A DNA stretch of 64,000 nucleotides from Lamellibrachia satsuma (Eukaryota; Annelida; Polychaeta; Sabellida; Siboglinidae), in contig BSQZ01000004.1 of NCBI GenBank assembly GCA_033239005.1, positions 10,851,007 through 10,915,006 on the forward strand, given 5' to 3'. The notes beneath the pieces were generated by a model. It searched no databases and was not told the origin of the DNA. It saw nothing but the letters and a program-made list of their open reading frames with translations. Position 1 is the first letter of the stretch; every line of letters starts with the position of its first letter. The position numbers were made by a program, and so were the translations under genes. Positions 44,526-57,100 of the stretch are shown here, one piece after another.

Positions 44526-44804
44526 GAGGCACGAGAGACAACGTGATGAGAGAGGAGGGGAATGATGCAGGGCAGGCTGGCAAGGTCAAAGGATGTGGTG
44601 ATGTCAGGAAGAGAGATGCAGAAGAAGCTGTGGATAAAGATGTACCAGCTGGTGGTTATACCACAAGGATTGGCACAGAAGTGAAAGAGACTGGGGCTAT
44701 GAATGGAGATGTGCGAGCTCCATTGGCCGAGCAGGAGGATGAAGAGTTGAGCAGTATCGAAGAACAGCTGGAACTGGATGACACTGAATGGCCAGACAGC
44801 ATTG
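44526..44804 (+). CDS. TRABD: TRABD exon 1 as found (start ATG at 44546)
   Basis: Preceded by an acceptor (TTGTTACAG), so an upstream exon, possibly untranslated, exists. From ATG 44546 it encodes MREEGNDAGQ and a Lys/Glu/Asp-rich stretch ending DDTEWPDSI, with donor GTGAGTG in phase 1. If an upstream exon is coding, the frame also reads GTRDNV before the Met. The start is therefore probable, not proven. Confidence 0.7.
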
Positions 44805-47800
44805 GTGAGTGTTTCCTTATTTTATCCTGTGTATGCTTTTTATATTTAATTTTAAGTAAAGCACATTGAGCTTTCAAAGAAACTGCTATATAAAAATGTA
44901 TTAATTTATTAACATAAATTGAGCTTTCAAGGAAACTGCATTATATAAAAATCTATTTATTTATTATTATCATAAATTTTTATTTTACTCCCGTATCCTG
45001 ACTGGTTTCTTTCTGGGAGGATGTTGACATACAATTCCTCCATCTTTCTCGTTTCTTATAGCTGCCAGCCACAGTGCTGTGATCAATCATGTCCATTCTT
45101 AAATGTCTACAGTGTATATGTATGTGATTTGTCAAAAATACCACGTTTTGGTTGGATTTATTCCATTTAATAGTTTTACATCATAGAAATTACGCCAATA
45201 AACAATATGCTTGAATAGACTTATAATATTTGTATTTGAACAAGTAGTTGTATTTAAATACGTTTCAGTGTATTGGGCCCCATGTCTCTTCACCAGTGAT
45301 TAATAATAATAATTTATTTTATTTTATATAGCGCCTTATCCAACATGTCTGTGGTGCTTCACAACATGAACATATTAAAATTTAATAATATGGTCTAGAA
45401 GTGCTAAGCAAAGTAATAGATAGATTAAAATACTACTACTAATAATAGAAAAATATAGCACACTATAAAATAACAATTAATTATTCATTAATATTTATTA
45501 GTGTTTCTCTGCATTCAGCTGATGAGGACGATAACTTTGACAGTGCTGACGAGTCGGGCAGTGATTTTGAGGATGTCCCCTACCCAAGCACCTATCTGGA
45601 CCGTGACAGTGACCCTGACCTGCCAGACACGGTCACTACACTGACCAGCCTAGATGGCTGTAAGGTCTACTTGGTCGGCACAGCACATTTCAGCCACACT
45701 AGTCAAGACGATGTAGCCAAGGTGACTGCTGCTGTGGTGTATAGATTGATATCTCTGCATATAAGTTTGCTGCTTGACGGGTCAAATTATATTTAATATA
45801 ATTGTGATTCATTAAAGCACATTTGGGTGGTCAAGATGTTCGAATAGATATAATTTATCCTATTGTAAAACCTGCTTTAACGGACACCTGTCCACAATGG
45901 ACACTTTTGAAAGGCCTGAATTACTTGCTATTAGTTTGCACTGTCCTCTAACTGCCCATAGCAGCCAATGTGGACAATGGACGGAATTTGGACCCAACCA
46001 TTTATAGTCACCCCTTGGCTTCTCTTGGACATCAAAGCCATTTCAGTTCGCCTTTAGGTAACCCTAACCCTGCTTTGTTTTGACAAAGACTCAAATTGTA
46101 ACTCTCAGAAGGCAAGCTTCAACTAAAGTGAATGAACAAGAAGTTTGTCAATGTTACTATGGCCCACATATATTATATATGCATATATTGTTTTATTAAC
46201 TGTAGCTTTGTACCATTCACGACAGTACCAACTAGCGACCATAACAAATTATGATGGCACCACCTAGCAAGTGTCCACTTAATCAGATTCTCCATAACGG
46301 ACACTTGTCCATGGCAGACATAATGCATAATCCCGGTAGTGTCCGCTATGGACAGGTTTCACTATATATAACAAATTTTTTTTATAAATTAGCTGACTTA
46401 CCCAGTGTTGCACGGGGAGAAAAGGCAGCCAGTACAAGGACTTATGACTTTTATGCCTACCGAATCATGGTATGGCTAACATCGTTACGTTTAATTGTTG
46501 ACAGATCAAGGCCTAGCCAAGCTGCGAAGAAATAGTTAAGAGATGACATTTAAAATTCTGCATTTCTTCTCACAAATTATTGTAAAAAAATTAGTCCTAC
46601 TTTAAAATTTCCTGATTATAATTATCCTGTTGTCGTGTTTATTGATAAATGGTAGATTATGGCAGTTTTTGCCATATCATAAACGTGTTTTCATAAACCT
46701 GTTTTCACCGAGACAGTTTATACCGCAGTTTATACTGGTATTTACTACCATATGGTGTAAATCATGCAACCCTGTGGTTATGATCTTCTGAGGGCCTGTG
46801 ATGTGTATGTTTCCGTGTGATGTCAGACGATCTCTGCCACCCAGCCAGATGTTGTCATGGTGGAGTTGTGTAAGAGTCGAGTCAATATCCTCAACATGGA
46901 TGAGGAACTCATCCTGAAGGAGGCTCAGGACATGAGCTTTGAGAAGATGCGACAGGCCATCAGGCAGGTGAGGGCAGCAGGTGGGGCTGCAGATGGGTGA
47001 ATGTAGCAGACGGGTTGGAGCAGCAGATGGGTGAGGGCAGCAGACGGGTGAGGGCAGCAGACGGGTGAGGGTAGCAGACGGGTGAGGGTAGCAGATGGGT
47101 GAGGATAGCAGATGGGTGAGGGCAGCAGATGGGTGAATGTAGCAGATGGGTGGGAGCAACAGATGGGTGAGGGCAGCAGACGGGTGAGGGTAGTAGACGG
47201 GTGAGGGTAGCAGATGGGTGAGGGCAGCAGACGGGTGAGGGTAGCAGACGGGTGAGGGTAGCAGATGGGTGAGGGTAGCAGACGGGGGGAGCAGCAGACG
47301 GGTGAGGGCAGCAGACGGGTGAATGTAACAGATGGGTGGGAGCAACAGATGGGTGAGGGCAGCAGACGGGTGAGGGCAGCAGACGGGTGAGGGTAGCAGA
47401 CAGGTGAGGGTAGCAGACAGGGGGGATCAGCAGATGGGTGAGGGCAGCAGACAGGTGAGGGCAGCAGTCAGGTGGGGCAGCAGACGGGTGAGGGCAGCAG
47501 ACAGGTGCGGGCAGAGGCAAGAGACGGGTGAGGGCAGCAGTCGGGTGGGGCAGCAGACGGGGGGAGCAGCAGACGGGCACAACACAAATGTTGCATAAAA
47601 CTTATCATGCCTTCCAAATCAGCTAGAATGATGATATCCAATTTTTTTTATGACATTTGACTGCATTTCACTAAGTTTAATACTAAAAGAAGTGGTTTAA
47701 TTGGGAAGGAGTTACCAGCTGTTTTGTTTGATGATGATATGTCAAATGGGTTTCCCCAAATCACAATGGCCCTCCATATATCTTTTTATGATTACAAAGC

Positions 47801-50800
47801 ACCTTTGAACAGGTTGGTCCCAGATATATGGTGCTTGAAAATTGTTAGTAATAATAATAATAATAACTATTGTTTCAGAGTGGCATCTTACAGGGGATCA
47901 TGCACCTTCTACTTCTCAGCATGTCTGCCCATCTCACCAAGGAGCTGGGCATGGCGCCAGGGGGTGAATTCCGCAGGGCTTTTGAAGAGGTACCCTATTG
48001 ATACAAAAATCCATAACTAGATAGTTTTATCATAATAAACTACTTGATAGGTTTCAGGTGTGTAGTGCATCATAATTAACTGTAGCCATTTAATATTATT
48101 ATTATTCATTTAGATTTGCTTTGCTCGTCATACAGATATAATTGATAAACTAAGATACTATAAACTTTGATGACAAAAATATGCAACGTGAAATGACTAT
48201 TTCAGGGAAAGAAATTGTTTAGGTTAATTTAATACCATAATTAATATCAGGATGGGTATAATACCAACATACACATGTTAACACTGTCGTATCGGACTGG
48301 TATCTCACTAATGAGTCTCAAAGACTTACGACCACACAAACTGAAGATCAGTTTTAAATGAGATCACTGATGAAGGACTGTTCTAAGATGTCTTTAATGC
48401 AATTCCTTACTCTTCATTATAAAAAAAATTAACATCAGTGTAAATATGAATTTTGACTTCTGCATTAACACACTGCATGTGTATTAGATGTTATAAGATA
48501 TAGCGAGTGCGTGTCACAGGTTATGATCTTAGCCCTATCTTGTTTTGATTCAACCTCTATTCTGTCACATGTAGGCACAACATATCCATGGCTGTCGGAT
48601 TCACCTTGGGGACCGCCCCATATCCATCACACTGAGTCGTGCCTTGGGTTCGTTATCAGTGTGGCAGAAAGCTCGGCTAGCGTGGCACATACTCTTGTCA
48701 AACGAGTCAATAACGTACGTAGTTTCATACATTGATGTATTTATTTTTTTCAAAAAACATTGTTTATTATCTGATCATAGTTCATAAGAGTGTTGACTTT
48801 GGTCACAGTTCATAAGGGTTCAGACTTAGGCACAGTTCATGGAGGTGCTGCCTGTGACCACAGTTCACAAGGGTGCTACCTTTGATCACAGTTCATAAGG
48901 GTGCTGCCTTTGATCACAGTTCATAAGGGTGCTAACTTTGACCACAGTTCATAAGGGTGCTGACTTTGATCACAGTTCACAAAGGTGCTGACTTTGATCA
49001 CAGTTCACAAAGGTGCTGACTTTGATCACATGCAGTTCATAAGGGTGCTGACTTGGGGCACGTGCAGGCAGTTTTGTGTAATGGTGGTTGAAGTGCCACC
49101 TGGTGAATACAAAGTTGCATACAGGTTGATGTAATTGAAAGCTTCAGGTAGGTGTTCATGTAGGTGTTCGCGTAAGTGTTCATGTAGGTGTTGTTGTCAT
49201 ACATTGATGTTTTGAATGGCATCTAAGTCTAAGTAGTTGCTAGAATTTAGAACTACTGTAGTACCTGCCTTTAACGGACCCTCTGATGAGCGGACACCTG
49301 CTATGGCGGGACACTTTCTCAATGTACGGACTGTTTTACCATGTTAATGTCCCTCTGATGAGGGGACACCTGGTGAACACGGACAGTGGATAGGATATTT
49401 TGGTTTTCTGTCCCTGCTAAGGCAGACAGTAATCATTATTTTCATAAGTTTTTTCTCTAAATATTTTATTTCCAAAATGGCGACGGACAAACAGCATGGT
49501 GTGTAGTGGGAAAAACAACGTTATATCGCGAATTCAGATATAAGGCTGTTGGTCGTGGACCCCAATTTTCTGCCGCCGGGGGAAATGCCAAATGGGCCTG
49601 CTTAAACCTACTTAGAATTGCTTTGACAATTCTCAAGAAACAGGTGAACAATGTCAATGACAATGAACGACTGTCAACAAGTTGTTTGTTTGGGTGCTGC
49701 CGCCGACATCAATTAGTTCAGTACATCGTCATCATAGTTCCATAACGGTTTACGTACATGTATTTTATTCAGTTAACGATTAAACAGGGTGTGACATTTA
49801 AACATAATACATGTTGATGGTAGTTGACTCGTTTAATAAGCTCTATAAACTGCATATTGCTGTATAAGACAGTGCTGCAAGTACACTGTGGCTTCGACAA
49901 CGTTCTTGGACTTGGAGCAGCAGATGGCGATCGCTGTTGGTTAGTAGCACCCTGGTGGCAGACATGGGAACACCTAACTCCCCTTATTTCAGCCCTCCAC
50001 TCCAGCATTCCTGTTCCTCCGAAAAGGGGACACCTGCCATGTAGTGACACTTTTGCTTGGATACAGAAATGTCCGTTGAAGGCAGGTACTACTGTATTGC
50101 AAAAAGAAGCTAGTTAAGAGGTCTTCTAGAAAATAATACCAATCACTAAAACAAAGTAACAAACAACTGCACAGTTGTAGAATGCGTTATCAATCACTGC
50201 AGCATAACAAACAGTTGAACAGTTCTAGAAACTATTGCAAGTCATTGCACTGAATAATTGTAACGCTTCGATTGGAAAATAATGTAGAATAGTAATAATG
50301 GCGTGTGTGCGTGCATGCGTGTGTAGAATAGCACGACAGTTAGTCGGTGTGTCAGATTGGCTTGCTCAGCCGGGTTTAAGAGTCAGTTAAATTTCACCAG
50401 CAATTTTGGATGTTGTGTAATGCGAATAGGTTGGTATTGTTTCCAGTGTTCTTACTGTGTGGCGTTGGGTGGGGGTGGCAAGTAATATGCACAGTCAATT
50501 TAATAAAAGATTGCTTTCTTTTGTTAAAATCATTGAAAGAATCGACTTATGTCATAGTATAGAGCCGGTCTACTTTTGCCCTTTTTTAATTGAGGAAGGA
50601 TTTTAAATGGAGTAACAAACAACTATGCAGTCTTCCTTTGTGTCATTGCAGAAAGGAAGAGGTTGAACGGTGTAAGCAGAAAGACTTACTTGAAGAGATG
50701 TTACGGGAGATGACGGGTGAATTCCCTGCCCTCAGTGAGGTGTTTGTGGCGGAAAGGGATTTATTTCTCGCCAATTCCCTTCGGTTGGCCGCCAGACCCA

Positions 50801-51965
50801 TTCTGCACCCATCACTTGGTAGGCATCCTTGACATCTCAGTGACACTTTTATATTTCCTAATTTTGTGGACAAGATGGTAAGGTGTATATTGTTTGAAGT
50901 GGAATATCTAAACTGATTTATCCTTGCTACATGAAGTTGGATGTCAACATTAATATAATACAGCATAATTATATGTAACCCAGTATCAAGTAACTTAAGT
51001 CTAAAATGTAGTTATCCTTGTAATTAACCAACAATAATTGATGATTGGTTTGTAATTTTTCTGTTGTTATTATCATAACTGAAATTGCTACTAGCAACAG
51101 TTAGCTTTATTTAGCTTCATTCGCTTTAATTGGCTGTGGACCATTCGTCACTGGTCGGACAGGTAATGCTTGGCATTTCCTTGAATTGCATTTCCTTTGA
51201 TATTGGGCTGGTTCCCAAAATCACAACTGACCAAGACAGCAAATGGGATGAAGTACCAATGACTTGGCACACTTCCATACATTGTGTAGGATATATGTCA
51301 GGGGTAAAGTAGTACAACTACCAACCCTGTATGAATCAAATGCTTTACTACAATGCTGTCAATTCTATACATAGATGATATGATGTGGTTGGCATGCAGG
51401 TCAAGTGCCGTCTGTTGTGGTTGGTGTAGTCGGCATAGGGCATGTCCCTGGCATTGTGGAACACTGGGACAAACCTATTGACATAAAACCTCTGCTCACG
51501 TGAGTTGCCTTGTAATGTTTCTCATAGAAACAGTAAAAACAGTAATTAGCCATTGTTAATTACTTATAATGTTGAGGCAGTTATGATTATTGTATTGTTA
51601 ATTTATACAGGCATAATATAAAATAAGAGCAGGTTATATCAAAACATTATTATAGAGCCACATACAGCCAGGAAACTTGTATTAGGTTATATTAATTTGT
51701 TATAGTATGGTTGCAATGGCATGTTGCACCTGTAGTAGTTGTAGTGATGTTTTATACTGTTGTAGGGTACTTATTTTATTTCAGTTTCAGCAGTCAGATG
51801 TAGCAGTGCAATGGATATAGATCTGTGTATTCTATTTCTTTCAGAGTTCCACCAAGGTCGTACATAGGTGGCGCTTTGAAGTGGGGCATGAAGGCAGCTA
51901 TTGTTGGGTTCATCTCGTGGGGCTGCTACAAAGCGATACGGCTCTCCACGTCGTACATGCTATAA
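44526..51965 (+). CDS. TRABD: TraB domain-containing protein (TRABD), 8 exons
   Basis: Gene-level entry. Exons: 44526-44804, 45519-45721, 46827-46967, 47879-47989, 48575-48714, 50652-50818, 51400-51499 and 51845-51965 (stop TAA). All junctions are GT/AG and phases agree (1, 0, 0, 0, 2, 1, 2), giving about 413 residues from the ATG at 44546. The protein has an acidic N-terminus, the TraB motif GTAHFS (140-145), the core segment ERCKQKDLLEEM, the second motif GIGHVPG (352-358), and a short C-terminal hydrophobic helix (AAIVGFISWGCYKAI). This order and spacing fit animal TRABD, which shares a fold with TIKI proteases and bacterial TraB/PrgY. The C-terminal helix suggests a tail-anchored membrane protein; plant relatives act at mitochondrial contact sites, but the animal role is not established. 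A 5' noncoding or coding exon may precede 44526. Confidence 0.9.
45519..45721 (+). CDS. TRABD: TRABD exon 2 (TraB motif GTAHFS)
   Basis: Acceptor TGCATTCAG and donor GTGACT. It completes an Ala codon and encodes an acidic run (DEDDNFDSADESG), then LTSLDGCKVYLVGTAHFSHT and SQDDVAK. GTAHFS with its conserved histidine is the first catalytic-like motif of the TraB family. Confidence 0.9.
45861..46366. mobile_element. pogo/mariner-like MITE in TRABD intron 2
   Basis: Ends TATTGTAAAACCTGCTTTAA and, inverted, TATAGTGAAACCTGTCCATA, with repeated CGGACAC(CT) words, the pattern of Tigger/pogo-type termini with TA target sites. No transposase. Confidence 0.6.
46827..46967 (+). CDS. TRABD: TRABD exon 3
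   Basis: Forty-seven codons, both ends phase 0, encoding TQPDVVMVELCKSRVN and EAQDMSFEKMRQAIRQ. The PDVVxVELC pattern is strongly conserved in TRABD. The donor GTGAGGG is the first unit of a 17-bp minisatellite that fills the start of intron 3. Confidence 0.9.
46965..47580 (+). repeat. 17-bp minisatellite starting at the TRABD exon 3 donor
   Basis: About 36 imperfect copies of TGAGGGCAGCAGACGGG. The first unit includes the exon 3 splice donor GTGAGGG. Because 17 is not a multiple of 3, all frames stay open, giving spurious Pro/Ser/His/Leu-rich open frames on the minus strand. Confidence 0.9.
47879..47989 (+). CDS. TRABD: TRABD exon 4
   Basis: Thirty-seven codons after TTGTTTCAG, encoding SGILQGIMHLLLLSMSAHLT then KELGMAPGGEFRRAFEE, with donor GTACCC. 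The MAPGGEF motif is a TRABD signature. Confidence 0.9.
48575..48714 (+). CDS. TRABD: TRABD exon 5
   Basis: Acceptor CACATGTAG, donor GTACGT, ending in phase 2. It encodes CRIHLGDRPISITLSRAL and LSVWQKARLAWHIL. HLGDRPI is a conserved TraB-family core motif. Confidence 0.9.
48778..49045 (+). repeat. 28-bp minisatellite in TRABD intron 5
   Basis: About nine copies of a unit marked GTTCATAAGGGTGCTGACTT and TGATCACA. Confidence 0.85.
49254..50096. mobile_element. pogo/mariner-like element in TRABD intron 5
   Basis: Ends TACTGTAGTACCTGCC and, inverted, TACAGTAGTACCTGCC, with GCGGACACCTGC words inside both termini and TA at each border. The 0.84-kb interior has an unrecognised open frame (49506-49745) but no clear transposase. 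Confidence 0.65.
50652..50818 (+). CDS. TRABD: TRABD exon 6
   Basis: Acceptor CATTGCAG. It encodes KEEVERCKQKDLLEEMLREM followed by EFPALSEVFVAERD, then ends before GTAGGC in phase 1. ERCKQKDLLE and the ERD motif are conserved in animal TRABD. Confidence 0.9.
51400..51499 (+). CDS. TRABD: TRABD exon 7 (GIGHVPG motif)
   Basis: Acceptor GGCATGCAG. It encodes VPSVVVGVVGIGHVPGIVEH and ends at GTGAGT in phase 2. GxGHVPG carries the second conserved histidine of the TraB fold. Confidence 0.9.
51845..51965 (+). CDS. TRABD: TRABD exon 8 (C-terminal membrane helix and stop)
   Basis: Acceptor TTTCTTTCAG. It encodes VPPRSYIGGALKWG, a short hydrophobic segment (AAIVGFISWGCYKAI) and RLSTSYML before TAA at 51963-51965. 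The hydrophobic segment near the end fits a tail anchor. Confidence 0.85.
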
Positions 51966-52100
51966 CATCATGTGACACCATAGCTTCATTTATCAGTATC
52001 TCACAACATCCAGTAGTTTCCACAGAAAGGTGATTCTCAGATCACTATGACGATTTGGAATTAGCAAATATTCTCAAATTAAATGTGTAATTTCTAGTGC

Positions 52101-52153
<53 letters not shown>

Positions 52154-54700
52154 GTATATATATATTGTATGTATACGAAGTAGCTTAACATCGCCTGAGT
52201 AAGGCAAAGTTCTCCAGGTCATTACAATGAGACATGTTTCCCACAATGTTACGTCACATTGGTCACATGATTGTAGGCAGAATGACATCTGGGGACCGTT
52301 TCACCGAGATAATGAGGTTATAAGGAAAATCCATCGTAAAACAGAATGCTCCTTAAATCTGTCAAAAGCTAATTATAAAAAATTTCATCATTAGCACCAC
52401 ATTGTGCACAATTGGACAAATATATAGAAAAGTTGTCAGAAATTCATGTGGACACTATTTCTGTGGCACACCGGTGAAGAGTAAATAAGTTTTGACGGTT
52501 TTTATAACAAAACTCGGAGAGCACTAACAACCTCAACCGAAGTGGTGTCGTCGAATATAGAAATATGATGGTCAGAGGTGTACATTTTAAGTTAGATACA
52601 GCTTAAAAATTGTACAAATTTGAATAGCAAACACTTCCCTAACAACCTTGACCTTCGCGATGCTGCAAAACTGTGCACACGACTTATCAGCGTCGGTGCT
52701 GTAAAATATGTGACGTAAACAAAAGCTATGATTTGCAATTATATTCATTGCTCACATTTTCAAGACCGTTTAAAACTATTTCTGTGTAAAACTGGAGTAA
52801 AGATAATACACAGTTATGTAAATTTCACTGTTTATGATGGAAATGTTTCGCTTATGAGTGGTCTAAATGACGAGTGTTTTTATTAGGGATTCTATGTAAT
52901 TCTTTGTGAAACAGTGTTCTGTTTCGATCATAGCTAATGAGGGCATCTGGTTTTAATGATCGAAATTATGCTTATGATTATAATAATCTTATTGAAACGG
53001 TACCCTTGACGAATACGGAGAAGCTAATATCCATTGTCAGGGATGTTTTCTAGAATATATTGCAATAATTCATGTAATGCTTGTAAGTTTATTGATGCTG
53101 AAGTTTTTTATAGCTATAATTATTATTCCTTGAATGGATTGACATTCTGGTTTCTTGGATTGTCATATTTGACTTGGTGATTACCTCTCAAGAAATAAGG
53201 TATTAATTCTGAATATTTCAGCTGTCTCAGTGGACATATGTATGTCGCTATGAGCCAAGCAAAGACTGACATATTATTAGACTATGAGGATAACTGGTTT
53301 AGGAGAAAAATCAAGACATCAGCCAGTAGCTCCCACCAATCCTTCACCAGCTTGTCACATGACCTTATTGGCCCGAAAAATATTTGGGACGTATACCTAG
53401 TTTCTTGAGACGTTATTACCATGTAAAATACAATAATTGTTGTTATTATGTTTAACTGGTACTGTATATCCTGTGATAGCAGAAAGTTGGCTTTGATTTA
53501 AATATTTTGAAAGTTATAGCTAAACTTGGTTAGGCTTTTAGCTGTCGTTACTGGGAATATTTGAGATGTGCTTAATGGGAATCTCCGAGATGTTTCCCAG
53601 TCCTTGCATTTTCTGCCGTGACAGATTTATACTTTATTAGGTTAGTAATTTTGATTATTATACCAATTATTAATATCATAAAATGGTGTAGTTAGTGTTC
53701 TATGAACAGAGGTCTATTGTGAGGATAAACACTTAAATTCTGATGACATCTTGCTATTTAATGTCCATATGTTTGTTTTGCTATACTGTGAAATTAATAC
53801 AACTATTAAGTTCTTTATAAATACTAAATGGAAATAGAAGCAAACTAACTGGTAAAATTAAAATTGTTCGGCCTTTGTATAGTATGCAAATATTATTTGG
53901 AAAAAAACATTGAATTTAGCAGTTTTTAATTTAGTAATTTTACCAGTATTGGTTTGCCAAAATTGTACTGATACCTTTGAAAAAAGTATTCCAGGAGGCA
54001 CATTCTGACTGTAAGCTGTTAATTCTGAAAAAAGTTGAGGCTGCATAAATGATATACAGTGGAGGCCACGAATAGTAGACTCCATGCTCTACCCAGATGG
54101 GATTGATTAAAATGTCTTACAAATACAGTACCAATAAAAAATACAATTAATCTGTCCAAAATATGGTTTTGATTACAATAAAAAATCCATCATGATTACA
54201 TGTATAGATATAGAGATATTCCTTTGATCACAGTTGATTACATAAGTAATTTTAGTTAATTACAAGACATCCTGATTTCATGTGACATAATTTTTTTATT
54301 ACCTCAGTTAATTTTTGCAGTTGGCTTTTGTGCAGTGTTTATTATGTATTTGAAAATGATCTGCTGAAGAGAAAAGTAATAATAATGAATTTTTTATACA
54401 TCATTTTGATCATTAACAATGTTTTATGTTAATAAATTATGAAAAGTGTACACATTGATTGTGGTGGTTGGATTAAACATTATGTAGAATTGCTGTTAAA
54501 GAATATTAAAGTTTTGATTTCTAATAAAGGTAATATTGACTGTATATTGGTTGTTGTTCTTGGTTGCAAATTTTGAAACAGTGTCTTGAAAACTAAAGCG
54601 AGCATGTCATAAGATAGTTGATGTAACTTGCCATAAATGTCTGGTGTTTTAGTTAATTATGAAGAAACAGTATTTCATTGACATTTTAAATTGAGTCTAC
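51966..54700 (+). other. Region downstream of TRABD, no gene seen
   Basis: AT-rich sequence with the microsatellite above. AATAAA-like signals occur, including one near 54.5 kb, so part is probably TRABD 3' untranslated sequence; the cleavage site cannot be chosen. Confidence 0.4.
52100..52165. repeat. (AT)n microsatellite
   Basis: Pure AT repeat about 140 bp after the TRABD stop codon, probably in the 3' untranslated region. Confidence 0.9.
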
Positions 54701-54780
54701 CTTCAAACCCTGGTCAATGCAACACCCTGATCCTCTCAGGTCATATTGAAATGTATTCATACCCTCTCTAGGACCCTTTA

Positions 54781-55015
54781 ATTTATCTATTTTGTATCTG
54801 TTGGGCCCTTACCATTGTCTGTTCTGTATCTGTTGCGCCCTTACCATTATATGTTCTGTATCTGTTGGGCCCTTACCATTGTATGTTCTGTATCTGTTGG
54901 GTTCTTACCATTGACTATTCTCTATTTGTTGGGCCCTTATTATTGTCTATTCTGTATCTGTTGGGCCCTTACCATTGTCTATTCTGTATCTGTTGGGCCC
55001 TTACCGTCGTCTATG
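54781..55015 (+). repeat. 32-bp minisatellite (about 7 copies)
   Basis: Unit TTGGGCCCTTACCATTGTCT plus TCTGTATCTG. The period is not a multiple of 3, so all plus frames remain open and give overlapping hydrophobic open frames that are not genes. Confidence 0.9.
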
Positions 55016-55913
55016 TTGTCCCTCAACCAAGCCCCCAATTCTGTCTGGGCATGTTCATTGCCTATTCTGTCCACTACTCATGCCTTCCACCAGGCCCTTT
55101 CCATTATCTATACTTTCTCTCTGGAGGCCCTTTCTGCATCTATCCTACCCTTCCAAAGTGACATTTACAAACAGGACACACGAGCAAGATGACACAGTTT
55201 AATAAAAGCAACTGTCGGACATCAAAGCAATCGCTGGAATGTATACAATATGCACTGTGTTATCTAGTTCACCATACAGCAAGGGAAGCCATGACATTTG
55301 TAGATAGGAGCATAGTGGTATTACTTTGCATTGTCTATGGACCAACATACCTGGCCAATCAACATTACAGGCTCATAATACTACAGGATACGGAGGCTGA
55401 CCAATAGAGGGCGCTGTCTCTAGTACATAGCTGACTGGGAGCATGCACACATTGATAGTCTGGTCATGTGACCTCAGTCACAAGATCATGACCAAGCAAT
55501 TGACCCAGCATCATTTCAAATTACTATTTAACACAACACAACACAACAGTAACTTAAACACTACTGCATATGAACATCAAACAACTACACAATTGAGTAA
55601 TTTACAGTAGCCAAAAAAAAAGTGCAACTCTGCTCTGGTGCAAACTCTGAGTGCCTTTCCATCATACACTCAAAAAAAACGCATACAATAACACAAGCAA
55701 ACACCAAATTGTACACAATAATGTTCAGCATCAAAATAAAACCACATAATACATTGGCCACTGCATACAGAAACAGCAACTTTTTGGAATAAGGTAAATG
55801 GACGTTCAAAAGGCCTGAAAGTTTTAGCCTTATAAGATATCTAAAAGAACTATAATTTTTGTAAAAACATTCTGATAGAGGGACTGTGTTTGCTAGTTTA
55901 TAGAACTATGTGA

Positions 55914-56098
55914 TACAGCGGACTCCACTTAATGGAATCACTTCAGGCCAGAGCAATTTGATTTGATAAGTGGCTGATTCACTTAAGCAGTCCATTTTAA
56001 TACAGCGGGAATATAGAATGATTCCGTCTCAGCCAATATATTTGATTCTACTAAATGGCTGATTCTGTTATCCATGATTCTATTAAGAATCCACTGTA
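55914..56098. mobile_element. Mariner-like MITE (185 bp)
   Basis: Ends TACAGCGGACTCC and inverted TACAGTGGATTCTTAATAGA, with TA borders and internal GGCTGATTC words. Confidence 0.55.
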
Positions 56099-56774
56099 CA
56101 CTAAATTCTTGTCACATGTAATGTGATTTTAATGTGTGTGTGTGTACATATATATATATATATATATATGGAAAAATGTCAAAGAATCTGTTCTTATAAG
56201 CATACAAAAAAAATTGTTCTCTAGACAATAAGGTAACTGTTTAACACCAGTGATGTCATTTGGTAACTAGTGTAGAACAACTGAAAAGTGGTGCCTACTG
56301 TTTAACACCAGATGGCAACACTTGTTCCACACTAGTCAAATCGCAATTATGGATCCTGCTGATTAAAAAGGGGGTGTACGTTAATTAGGGCATGCACGCT
56401 TAATAGGTTGAATACGGTATAATATGCTATGTTGTAAACTGCCCCAGGTAAATGTAAATTGCATTGGTCACAACATGTCCACATACAATTCAATATACAT
56501 CTGCCAGATCACACGCAATTCAATAACACAAACATTCAACATGCCATTTAACAATTATATACATATATGTTTGTAATGTATATTTTCTAAAACAAAATGC
56601 ATTTGCACATGGTTGTTTATCACCTATCTGGCAAGTGTGGATGCTATGAAAACAGTGTGTGATTACGCCTGGCAAGTGGTCTGCTTAACATCATGAAATC
56701 CTGTACAATCACGCAAGTGCAATATTTGTTGAAGGTGCAATGGTACAACTAACTACATCTAAAGGAATACACTG

Positions 56775-57100
56775 TACAGTTCAGTCATGTCTGATCCGTT
56801 CTTCGATAATCAAATTATTCAGTAATCCACGATTCACTTAACTGTTTTTTTTTTAGATCACTCAAAATTTCAAACGTCAGATGCACCAAGTCAAACAATT
56901 AATGGTCTTGGTGTGTCCTTTTTTTCGATCGACCCATTTTTTCCGTACAACAACTAATAAAAAATAAAAGCCTTACTGGAGATGATACACATTACACATT
57001 TATTACCGGTAATTATAGCACGGATGATAGTAAGATGTTTCACCAATCCAGCCAAAACCTTTGGTAATCAAAGTGTGTGGATAAATGAGACATGACTGTA
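56775..57100. mobile_element. pogo-like MITE abutting the ELAPOR-like stop codon
   Basis: Left end TACAGTTCAGTCATGTCTG; right end inverted TACAGTCATGTCTCATTTAT. The right border (TA, 57099-57100) touches the TGA at 57101-57103, so the 3' untranslated region would begin inside the transposon. Confidence 0.55.

Noticed and set aside
46677..47580. Long minus-strand open frames of 206 and 222 codons rich in Pro, Ser, His and Leu
   Set aside because: They are products of the 17-bp minisatellite, antisense to TRABD intron 3.
48778..49045. CRISPR-like regular repeats
   Set aside because: Contiguous 28-bp tandem units without spacers, in an intron of a eukaryotic gene.
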